Assembly (NCBI GenBank): GCA_030673355.1
Contig: DAOVJF010000159.1
Location: forward strand, 1 to 6,409
Origin: Planctomycetota bacterium
GTDB taxonomy: Bacteria; JAJVIF01; JAPKYR01
Length of the DNA: 6,409 nt
Reading direction: 5' to 3'
Shown here: positions 1 through 5,642 of the stretch, piece by piece
Numbering within the stretch: the stretch's first letter is position 1
How the letters are laid out: each line of letters begins with the position of its first letter
The notes under the pieces: model-generated
Seen by the model: only the letters and a program-made list of their open reading frames with translations
What the model was told of the DNA's origin: nothing
Database searches by the model: none
Made by a program: the position numbers and the translations under genes

Positions 1-578
1 CCCCAGGCATGTGCGTTGTCAGCATCGATGATGAAACCCGGACCGACATCAGACACATGCCAGTCAACAAGGTTTGTTATATCCTGCATAGTCCCATTGG
101 AATAATGAGCTACAGAGGTGTATTGCAGTGTTGAACCCATGGTGATTTTTGCCCAGACGGGGCTGATCTCGATCGATTGAAGGGTGACTGCATCAACCGG
201 ACCGGTACTGGGCGGGCCGGTAATAAAAATTGTCACCGGGTTGCTGGTGATCCCCCTGTAGGTGCAGGTGATACTTGCCGTTCCGCCACCCACAGGAAGG
301 AGCAGGCCTTTGCCTGTAAAGATGATGACATCGGCATTGTTCGATATCCACGTGGCCAGCGTGGTTATGGTCATCGTGGCATCTCCAGAGTAAATTCCGG
401 TTGCCCCAAGGGCATGCACCTGTCCCTGGTTAAGCTGGGTTGGTGCGTTAAAAATATTGATCTGTTTAAGCTGGCCGGCAGGCTCCGGGCTTACGGGAGT
501 AGAGCCCTTGCAGCCCAGGCTGAAGATCAAAGTCAAAATCACGATCGGGAATATAATCCTGATTAAGGATACGCGCAT
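1..578 (-). CDS. Secreted lipoprotein with bacterial Ig-like (Big_2) domains, C-terminus beyond the window
   Basis: This is a partial gene; 192 codons are visible and no stop occurs before the left edge. The start ATG (576-578) has a textbook ribosome site, GGAGGT, 7 nt upstream (586-591). The N-terminus is a lipoprotein signal: MRVSLIR, then a hydrophobic stretch to about residue 20, then SLGC with Cys23 as the probable lipidated residue, followed by a Ser/Pro-rich linker. Residues about 38-120 and 131 onward look like two Ig-like beta-sandwich units of the Big_2 type. The second has the typical pattern of a 'SIEISP' strand, 'GSTLQYTS', 'YSNGTMQDIT' and 'VDWHVSD'. Such domains usually serve as surface stalks or adhesion/carbohydrate-binding modules, so an envelope-anchored, outward-facing protein is inferred. 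Its specific ligand cannot be read from the sequence. The full protein may hold more repeats. A dedicated promoter lies upstream at 649-678. Confidence 0.85.
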   Translation of the reverse strand, partial: MRVSLIRIIFPIVILTLIFSLGCKGSTPVSPEPAGQLKQINIFNAPTQLNQGQVHALGATGIYSGDATMTITTLATWISNNADVIIFTGKGLLLPVGGGTASITCTYRGITSNPVTIFITGPPSTGPVDAVTLQSIEISPVWAKITMGSTLQYTSVAHYSNGTMQDITNLVDWHVSDVGPGFIIDADNAHAW

Positions 579-648
579 TTAGCGTACCTCCAATGGAATT
601 GAAAAAATGTAGTAACAGACCGGGTGTAACCGGTTCAATTCGATTCGC

Positions 649-678
649 ATGGTAGCATTCAGTATTCAGACGTGTCAA
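649..678 (-). promoter_or_regulatory. Sigma70-like promoter for the Big_2 lipoprotein gene
   Basis: Reading the minus strand, a perfect -35 TTGACA (673-678) is followed after 18 nt by TACCAT (649-654, 4/6 to TATAAT). TACCAT is preceded by TGC, an extended -10 motif. Transcription would start near 642, giving a leader of about 64 nt. That leader contains a small hairpin (ACCGG, six-base loop, CCGGT; 619-634) and then the GGAGGT ribosome site. The promoter lies immediately downstream of the terminator of the preceding minus-strand gene, which suits an independently transcribed lipoprotein gene. This is inferred from motif and position only. Confidence 0.6.
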
Positions 679-691
679 GCGGTTTAAAATG

Positions 692-725
692 AATAATGGC
701 CACCCATGGTTGGGTGGCCATTATT
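692..725 (-). terminator. Perfect 15-bp hairpin terminator
   Basis: Arms 692-706 and 711-725 are exact reverse complements (AATAATGGCCACCCA against TGGGTGGCCATTATT) with a four-base loop. On the minus strand the stem is followed by CATTTTAAA, a short U-rich tail. It lies 84 nt after the annotated stop of the small secreted-protein gene, and 15 nt after a second in-frame stop that would be reached by reading through that stop. No rightward gene ends here, so leftward termination is the likely role. Confidence 0.75.
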
Positions 726-809
726 ATCCTGGAGAATTTGTCACTTCAACCCCGCTTCAGAATACAACCTCTCGATGTGGGTACTCAACGCATCCCCAAA
801 AAGCCCCGG

Positions 810-1157
810 CTAGATTCCCAGAACCGAAAGAATCGAATTGTAGAAATTCGAAAGGTTCTGGAACCAGATGTTAATCCTGGTCGTCCAGTAAGGACTCGGA
901 TCGCCGATCTGCGGGCTGTCGGATTGAATCGCTTCACCTATAGTCGGCTCGTTCTGAGCCTGGGGAACCTGCCCATTGCTTAGCATGTTTCCCGGGGGAT
1001 CGAGTTCTTCATTAACATCTACAATCGTGTTGCGGTAATCAATGTCCGCAATTGCCTCGCCTCTGGCGACACTTACTATCGATGATGTGAAAAATATTAA
1101 AAAGATACTTCCTGCAAACATTGCGCACTTCATCTCATTACTAAAGTTCTTTAACAT
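810..1157 (-). CDS. Small secreted protein of unknown function
   Basis: The ORF is 115 aa from the ATG at 1155-1157, chosen because GGAAGGTG (1167-1174) is a good ribosome site 9 nt upstream. An in-frame ATG nine codons earlier (1184) has no comparable site. Residues 1-10 (MLKNFSNEMK) form a positively charged n-region, residues 11-31 a hydrophobic core, and SVARGEA offers a signal peptidase I cleavage site after about Ala35. The mature part is about 80 residues. It is acidic and polar at first, with Pro- and Gln-containing stretches, and ends in an aromatic amphipathic segment (residues about 90-115, with W, F, Y). I recognise no family. The gene appears to have its own promoter (1317-1344), a structured leader and a terminator (692-725), so it looks like a real single-gene unit. 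The stop is TAG; see the findings for the open frame that continues beyond it. Confidence 0.6.
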   Translation of the reverse strand: MLKNFSNEMKCAMFAGSIFLIFFTSSIVSVARGEAIADIDYRNTIVDVNEELDPPGNMLSNGQVPQAQNEPTIGEAIQSDSPQIGDPSPYWTTRINIWFQNLSNFYNSILSVLGI

Positions 1158-1184
1158 TATTAAATTCACCTTCCATCTCACCAT

Positions 1185-1293
1185 TGTTTTAAGGTTTTTA
1201 CCGGGAATGTTCCGAGGGGCAAAATAAAACGGCTCCGAGGAACTATTCTGGACATACGCCTTAAAACAGGCAATTTTTTCCGTCGGAGCCGTT
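1185..1293 (-). promoter_or_regulatory. Structured leader RNA or attenuator-like element upstream of the small secreted protein
   Basis: Perfect 11-bp arms AACGGCTCCGA (1228-1238) and TCGGAGCCGTT (1283-1293) enclose 44 nt. On the minus strand the second arm runs into TTTTATTTTG, resembling an intrinsic terminator. Inside the loop is a GCCT/AGGC mini-hairpin (1257-1270). The loop segment 1259-1268 is also perfectly complementary over 10 nt to 1185-1194, which lies downstream between the hairpin and the ribosome site. This allows a pseudoknot or an alternative fold. At the 5' end of the leader another 6-bp hairpin, GTTAGT/ACTAAC (1291-1310), overlaps the outer arm. Two roles are possible: terminator of the upstream glycosyltransferase gene, or a regulatory leader of the small gene. 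It matches no riboswitch class I know. Confidence 0.5.
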
Positions 1294-1316
1294 AGTATTT
1301 CATAACTAACTATAAC

Positions 1317-1344
1317 ATCTTACCACATATTCCGGATTCGTCAA
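1317..1344 (-). promoter_or_regulatory. Sigma70-like promoter for the small secreted-protein gene
   Basis: On the minus strand, TTGACG (1339-1344, 5/6 to consensus) is followed after 16 nt by TAAGAT (1317-1322, 4/6). Transcription would begin around 1310, so the whole structured element at 1185-1293 would lie within a leader of about 150 nt. The promoter sits 30 nt past the stop codon of the glycosyltransferase gene. Inferred from motifs only. Confidence 0.45.
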
Positions 1345-1374
1345 GGGGTTAACTGCATCAAATGGGATTTATTT

Positions 1375-2469
1375 TTAATTTCGATTTTTTAGAACACGTT
1401 GATACACTTTCACCGTCTTCTCCGCTGCCTTCTCCCAGTCATAATCCAATGATCTCGCGAGTCCAATCCTGCTGTAACCGGCACTGAAATCCTTATCCTC
1501 GAGAAATTTCAGCATCCTCCCGGAAATTTGATCGACATCGTTGACATCCACATAAGAAAGCGCATCCCCGCCGATTTCATGAAACACTTTCATATCACTG
1601 GCGATTACAGGACACCCGGTTGCCATTGCTTCGACAAGCGGCAGTCCAAAACCTTCAGCCGATGACGGGAACAGGAACCCGGTTGCTACCGAATATAGAG
1701 TGGAAAGCTCCTTGTCCGGGACATATCCCGGGAACAACACTTGCTCCTCGAGGCGGAGATCTTTGACTACCTTCTGCATTTCCCAGGCATAATTGTTGTG
1801 TTTCCCAACCAGGACGAGTTTAAGCTGCTTTGATAAATCGGCAATTGCCGCGAATGCGTCGATAGCCAGCGCGACATTCTTCCTCGGTTCAAAATTCCCA
1901 ACCATCAGGAAAAAATCGGTCGGACAGTGATATTTGAACCGGATGCGGTTTATCTCGTGGGGATCGGTCGTACGGGTAAAAGCCGGGTTCGACCCATGAT
2001 GTATGACAGTGATTTTATCGGGGGTAATGCCAAGAATATTAACCAGTTCATTCTTAGTGGTATTTGAAACCGCGATTATGTGATCCGCGGACTTGTAAGT
2101 ATATGGGATCCACCTGGAAAAATACCACCGGCTCCCGGGAGGCATAAGGTGCGGGTGGCGCAGAACGATGAGATCATGCGCCGTAACCACTTTTGGAATC
2201 CTTGTGAATATCGGAACCGAGAAACAGGGCACATGAATAAGTTCGACTTCCTCCCGGTTAGCTTCAAAGACAAGCCGGTACTGTTCCCAGACAAGACGTT
2301 CAAGAGTTCGATTAAACGGCTTGCGGCCTTGCGGCCATAATAATCTTAAATCTATTGACACCGGGTGTTTTTCCAGGATACGCGCCAGGTTTTTGGCATA
2401 GACGCCGAGTCCGGTCTGGAATTTACCGGTCAGAGATTGGGCATCGTATCCTACAACGATCGGTCGCAT
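1375..2469 (-). CDS. Glycosyltransferase of the GT4 (glycosyl transferases group 1) family
   Basis: The protein is 364 aa from the start chosen here, normal for GT4. An in-frame ATG at 2502 adds 11 residues. I prefer 2469 because RPIVVGYDAQSLTG is where GT4 homology normally begins; neither start has a strong ribosome site. The N-terminal Rossmann half shows the glycine loop 'TGLGVYAKNLARIL' (residues about 19-32) and 'VVTAHDLIVL'. The C-terminal half begins at 'FLMVGNFEPRKN' (about 187-198) and has 'LVLVGKHNNY'. It contains the E-x7-E nucleotide-sugar motif within 'AEGFGLPLVEAMATGCPVI' (Glu272 and Glu280). These mark a retaining GT-B enzyme that transfers a sugar from an NDP-sugar, most likely in the cytoplasm for polysaccharide or lipid glycosylation. 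Donor and acceptor cannot be deduced, and no other glycan genes are in view. It is transcribed divergently from the M16 peptidase. Confidence 0.9.
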   Translation of the reverse strand: MRPIVVGYDAQSLTGKFQTGLGVYAKNLARILEKHPVSIDLRLLWPQGRKPFNRTLERLVWEQYRLVFEANREEVELIHVPCFSVPIFTRIPKVVTAHDLIVLRHPHLMPPGSRWYFSRWIPYTYKSADHIIAVSNTTKNELVNILGITPDKITVIHHGSNPAFTRTTDPHEINRIRFKYHCPTDFFLMVGNFEPRKNVALAIDAFAAIADLSKQLKLVLVGKHNNYAWEMQKVVKDLRLEEQVLFPGYVPDKELSTLYSVATGFLFPSSAEGFGLPLVEAMATGCPVIASDMKVFHEIGGDALSYVDVNDVDQISGRMLKFLEDKDFSAGYSRIGLARSLDYDWEKAAEKTVKVYQRVLKNRN

Positions 2470-2502
2470 GGAAATATCTTTACAGATAATACTCGCCAAC
2501 AT

Positions 2503-2717
2503 GTCAGACGTAAAGCAAAGATAAATAAATTGATGTTATCGGGGCGGCCTTTATAAGTTATTTATGAAGTAACTCTCATTCAAAATAATTGGATTAAGCC
2601 GCCGGATTCGATGGATTTTTTATAACATCATGAATATTTGTAGCATCAATCGGAACTTTCCGGTATCATTCCCCTCATTCCTGAACTGATTTAAAGAGAT
2701 ACAATAGCCGGAAACCG
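2503..2717. other. Divergent intergenic region between the glycosyltransferase and M16 peptidase genes
   Basis: This AT-rich stretch must carry start signals for both divergent genes, but I see no convincing promoter pair on either strand. It holds an inverted repeat GGCGGC (2543-2548) / GCCGCC (2598-2603), a shorter AGTTA/TAACT repeat between about 2556 and 2574, and a small CGGA-ACTT-TCCG hairpin (2651-2662). The M16 start is preceded only by a weak CCGGAAACCG ribosome site. No small ORF with a ribosome site stands out. Confidence 0.4.
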
Positions 2718-4079
2718 ATGACCGATACAATTTCCCATAAACAGCACACGGCCGAAATTAGAAAATTATCAACAGGTGGAAAACTGGCAATAGAGCGTAT
2801 GCCGAGCATGGAGAGTTTCACACTCGGTTTTTTTCTTCCGGTGGGTGCCGCACATGAAAGTGTGAAGGAAAACGGGATCAGTCATTTCATCGAACACATG
2901 GTTTTCAAGGGGAGTAAAAAACGCAGCGCGAAGGCGATTGTCAAGGCCGTGGAAAGGGTAGGGGGGATTATAAACGCCTCCACTGGCAGGGAAGTCACGT
3001 ATTTTTACGCAAGGATCGCTGCAAAACGGCTGACTCTTGCGCTTGATGTTCTTACGGATCTCGTTTTCAATCCCGAGCTGGACCCATCGGCGATTGAAAA
3101 AGAAAAGGGAGTGATCCTTGAAGAGATTCACATGAACGATGATGATCCGGGACAGGCTCTTTACGACAAATTCCTTCTTTCGGTTCATGGGAAAACGGCC
3201 TACGGACGCCCGATACTCGGCTCGGTTAAAAATGTTTTTTCATTCCGCCGAAAAAAAATATATGGTTACCACCATAAACACTATGCCCCGCACCGCCTGT
3301 CGGCATCTATCGCGGGCGGTATCGATCCGGACCGCGCACAGAGTTTGCTCGAAGACCGCCTTAAACGCTTCAAACGCAGGAAAAAGGAGAGAATCCAGCT
3401 CGGGAAAGCTCCCAGGTTTAATCGGTCGGTAGTGGTGGCATCGAAGGATGTCGAGCAGTGCGCGTTGATGATTGGGTTTCCTTCCGCAAGCATCAGGTCG
3501 TCCGACCGCTATACGTACAGCCTTCTCGACGCGATCCTCGCCGGGGGTATGATGAGCCGCCTGTTTCAGGAAATCAGGGAAAAACGCGGCCTTGTGTATT
3601 CGATTGACTCTACGCATCAGCCCTATTCCAAAAGCGGGTTGTTTACGATCGAAGCGGGAATGCGTGAAGAAAACCTGTTTGATGTTATAAGGCTGATACT
3701 CAGGGAAATCAGGCATCTCGCGGATCATGGCCCCGGAAAGCGTGAGTTGCAGGACGCGAAGCTGTTCCTCAAGGGCCACTGGGCACTCGGAATGGAAAGC
3801 ACGTCCGCGAGAATGATCCGAAACGCTATGTCTACTCTCTTCTTCGACCGGCTTCTCAAGCACAATGAGATTGTTAATAAGCTCGATGCTGTTAAGGGGG
3901 AGGATATCGCGAAAGCGGCGTCCAGGTGTTTTGAGGGTGCCGGGCCTGCGGTCGGGGTGATTTCCCGGTTCGAAAACGGGAAGCTTATTGATGAGATTGG
4001 TGAGAAGATCGAAACGATACGTGCACGCAAGGGGGAATCGAATAATAAGGCCGGGAAAGGCAAAAAAGGGAAGACTTAA
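2718..4079 (+). CDS. Zinc-dependent M16 family peptidase (processing-peptidase/YmxG type)
   Basis: The 453-aa length is typical of single-unit bacterial M16B peptidases, which are built from two homologous halves and often act as dimers. The inverted zinc motif HxxEH is intact (His56-Phe-Ile-Glu59-His60) and is followed by 'MVFKGSKKRSAKAI', the usual continuation. The third ligand is expected about 76 residues later, and Glu136 in 'GVILEEIHMNDDDP' fits. The C-terminal half has the glycine-rich 'AGGMMSRLFQEIREKRGLVYSI' type segment (residues about 275-295), including the conserved Arg/Tyr pair (Arg290, Tyr294) used in substrate binding. The tail (about 436-453) is Lys/Gly-rich and probably disordered. 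No signal peptide is visible, so a cytoplasmic peptide-degrading or processing role is inferred. The start is ATG with a weak ribosome site. It is followed by A-rich sequence and a 92-nt gap before the serpin relic. Confidence 0.93.
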   Translation: MTDTISHKQHTAEIRKLSTGGKLAIERMPSMESFTLGFFLPVGAAHESVKENGISHFIEHMVFKGSKKRSAKAIVKAVERVGGIINASTGREVTYFYARIAAKRLTLALDVLTDLVFNPELDPSAIEKEKGVILEEIHMNDDDPGQALYDKFLLSVHGKTAYGRPILGSVKNVFSFRRKKIYGYHHKHYAPHRLSASIAGGIDPDRAQSLLEDRLKRFKRRKKERIQLGKAPRFNRSVVVASKDVEQCALMIGFPSASIRSSDRYTYSLLDAILAGGMMSRLFQEIREKRGLVYSIDSTHQPYSKSGLFTIEAGMREENLFDVIRLILREIRHLADHGPGKRELQDAKLFLKGHWALGMESTSARMIRNAMSTLFFDRLLKHNEIVNKLDAVKGEDIAKAASRCFEGAGPAVGVISRFENGKLIDEIGEKIETIRARKGESNNKAGKGKKGKT

Positions 4080-4171
4080 AAAAAACAGGTGAATTTGAAC
4101 CTTTAATAAATACCGGATTTCTTACAATATGTTGTGACTTACATCCTGATCTTCCAGCACTGGAGGAATCC

Positions 4172-4321
4172 ATGTTAATCCAAACCAAGTCCATTATAAT
4201 CCTGACAGGGGTGGTGCTCATGTTTCTATTTCCAATTATTTTCCTGATCCGGGAGAATTCAACGAATACAATCCTGTTTATGGGCCGTGTGCTTGATCCT
4301 AAGTCCACTGGAGGAATTTAA
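4172..4321 (+). pseudogene. 49-codon ORF carrying a serpin C-terminal relic
   Basis: The ORF begins at ATG 4172-4174 with a strong GGAGG site 5 nt upstream and ends at TAA 4319-4321, two bases before the next gene's ATG. The first 20 residues are hydrophobic after MLIQTK, like a signal or membrane segment. Residues 21-45 align without gaps to the last 25 residues of the neighbouring serpin (411-435), with 19 identities, including STNTILFMGRVLDP. This is the final strand pair of a serpin fold. The stop that ends the intact serpin is missing, so the ORF reads four residues further (TGGI). Everything else of a serpin, including the reactive loop, is absent, so it cannot be an inhibitor. The simplest reading is a decayed tandem copy. 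A translated mini-protein with a membrane segment remains possible because start, ribosome site and frame are intact. Confidence 0.7.
4259..4300 (+). repeat. Direct repeat copy 1: serpin 3'-end sequence
   Basis: These 42 bases match 5581-5622 at 38 of 42 positions without gaps. Similarity continues leftward in weaker form, including an exact CCTGATCC shared by 4243-4250 and 5565-5572. It marks a duplicated serpin gene end. Confidence 0.85.
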
Positions 4322-4323
4322 CC

Positions 4324-5631
4324 ATGAAATTCAGATTTGCAATCGCTTTTGTAGTTGCCGGATTCAGTATTCTTACCCTTGCATGCCCATCCACTACTCC
4401 CATTCTGGCAACCGAGCGTCACGAAGGATTTGTGTATTCAGAACTTGATAGGGATTCCAGTCCGGACGCAAGCGCATCCGAAATTGCAGAACTTGTCGCA
4501 GGAAATACAGCATTTGCACTCGACTTGTACCAGTGGCTGATCCAGGACAATGACAACCTGGTTTTCTCACCGTACAGCATTTCCATGGCACTCACGATGG
4601 CCTATGCCGGTGCCTGCGATTTTACTGCATCCGAAATGGAAGGGGTGCTGCATTACACCCTGGATGAGGATACCCTTCACGAAGCATTTAACTCGCTGGA
4701 TCTTTCTCTGATGAGTCTTGGGCATGACATAGGTGAGAGTGATGGAAGATTCGAATTGAATATTGCCAATGCAATGTGGGTCAACGAAAAGGTGACCACT
4801 AAGCAGGATTTCCTTGACATCCTGATGACTAATTACGGCCTTGGTGTCGGTACGATGGATGTCAGCAATCCACAGGAATGCGCGGACAAGGTTAATGGCT
4901 GGATCATGGAAATGACTGAGGATCTGATAGAGGATGTAGTCGATCCAGGGGATATTGATGGCTACACACTGGCATTTCTGGTAAATGCGATTTATTTCTT
5001 CTCGAACTGGGATGTCAAATTTGATGAAGCTGATACTCAGGATGAACCGTTTCAATTGCTTGACGGGACCAGTGTAACGGTACCGCTCATGCATAAAACC
5101 GATGATCTTTATTACAGCCAGGGAGATGGCTGGCAGGCCTGCGGTATTCCATACATTGTCGATTCCGTTAAAATGATCATCCTGCTTCCCGATACTGAGA
5201 ATTTTGAGGAGTTTGAGGAATCGCTTGATATAGCGAAACTAACTGAAATTATTGACAGCATGCATCAAATTGAATTGAACCTTGCATTACCAAGGTTCGA
5301 GCTCAGGACCAATGTCCAACTGGGCAGGACGCTTTCTGAAATGGGTATGCCCAGTGCTTTTAGTGTTGGTTTTGATGCGTTCCCGGATATCTTCGAGCCG
5401 TTTGAAATCGGCATGGGAAATACACGAATCAAGAAGGTGATTCATGACGCTTTCATCAGTGTCGATGAATCGGGGACAGAAGCTGCAGCCGCGACTGTTA
5501 TTCAGTTCACTACCGACAGCGCACCAATGATGGTTTACTTCCGTGCCGACCATCCTTTCATCTACCTGATCCATGATGAATCCACGAATACAATCCTGTT
5601 CATGGGGCGGGTGCTTGATCCTGAATCATAG
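4324..5631 (+). CDS. Serpin (serine/cysteine peptidase inhibitor), secreted and probably lipid-anchored
   Basis: The protein is 435 aa with a full serpin core from about residue 60. The ATG follows GGAGGA by about 8 nt. The signal is MKFRFAIAF, a hydrophobic core, then LTLAC (Cys21 as possible lipidated residue), followed by a polar linker to about 55. Serpin landmarks in order: 'NLVFSPYSISMALTMAYAGA' (78-97, shutter serines), 'NAIYFFSNW' (221-229), 'LALPRFELRTNVQLG' (320-334) and 'KVIHDAFISVDE' (371-382, shutter His374). The hinge is 'ESGTEAAAAT' (382-391), then 'ADHPFIYLI' and the C-terminal 'TILFMGRVLDP'. The small-residue hinge (Thr at P14, Ala at P12-P9) is that of an inhibitory serpin, which traps a peptidase after cleavage of the reactive loop. 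Counting 14 residues from Gly384 (P15) puts P1 at Asp398 and P1' at Ser399. The likely site of action is the cell envelope or surroundings. The serpin relic lies upstream and a lipid kinase gene 11 nt downstream. Confidence 0.95.
   Translation: MKFRFAIAFVVAGFSILTLACPSTTPILATERHEGFVYSELDRDSSPDASASEIAELVAGNTAFALDLYQWLIQDNDNLVFSPYSISMALTMAYAGACDFTASEMEGVLHYTLDEDTLHEAFNSLDLSLMSLGHDIGESDGRFELNIANAMWVNEKVTTKQDFLDILMTNYGLGVGTMDVSNPQECADKVNGWIMEMTEDLIEDVVDPGDIDGYTLAFLVNAIYFFSNWDVKFDEADTQDEPFQLLDGTSVTVPLMHKTDDLYYSQGDGWQACGIPYIVDSVKMIILLPDTENFEEFEESLDIAKLTEIIDSMHQIELNLALPRFELRTNVQLGRTLSEMGMPSAFSVGFDAFPDIFEPFEIGMGNTRIKKVIHDAFISVDESGTEAAAATVIQFTTDSAPMMVYFRADHPFIYLIHDESTNTILFMGRVLDPES
5581..5622 (+). repeat. 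Direct repeat copy 2: 3' end of the intact serpin gene
   Basis: This is the partner of 4259-4300 (38/42 identical), coding for the last strand of the intact serpin. Confidence 0.85.
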
Positions 5632-5642
5632 GGATTATTAAC

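Noticed and set aside
177..566. 129-aa rightward ORF
   Set aside because: It is antisense to the Big_2 lipoprotein frame, which has a signal sequence, ribosome site and recognisable domains; this ORF has none of these.
689..983. Two overlapping rightward ORFs of 61 and 95 aa starting at the hairpin
   Set aside because: They begin inside the perfect terminator palindrome and run antisense to the small secreted gene; no ribosome site or protein-like composition.
1239..1282. Alternative promoter inside the leader loop (TTGCCT, 17 nt, CAGAAT on the minus strand)
   Set aside because: Both boxes match consensus at only four of six positions and lie inside the hairpin loop; the pair at 1317-1344 has a better -35.
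3240..3863. 207-aa leftward ORF
   Set aside because: Antisense shadow of the M16 peptidase, whose catalytic and C-terminal motifs explain the region.
4095..4128. Possible promoter before the serpin relic (TTGAAC ... TACAAT)
   Set aside because: The 22-nt spacer is too long for a sigma70 promoter; no better pair was found.
4080..4171. Terminator after the M16 gene
   Set aside because: Only 4-bp stems (AGGT/ACCT, ACAA/TTGT) without a proper U-run; not strong enough to call.
4567..5094. 175-aa leftward ORF
   Set aside because: Antisense to the serpin core; no ribosome site or domain pattern.
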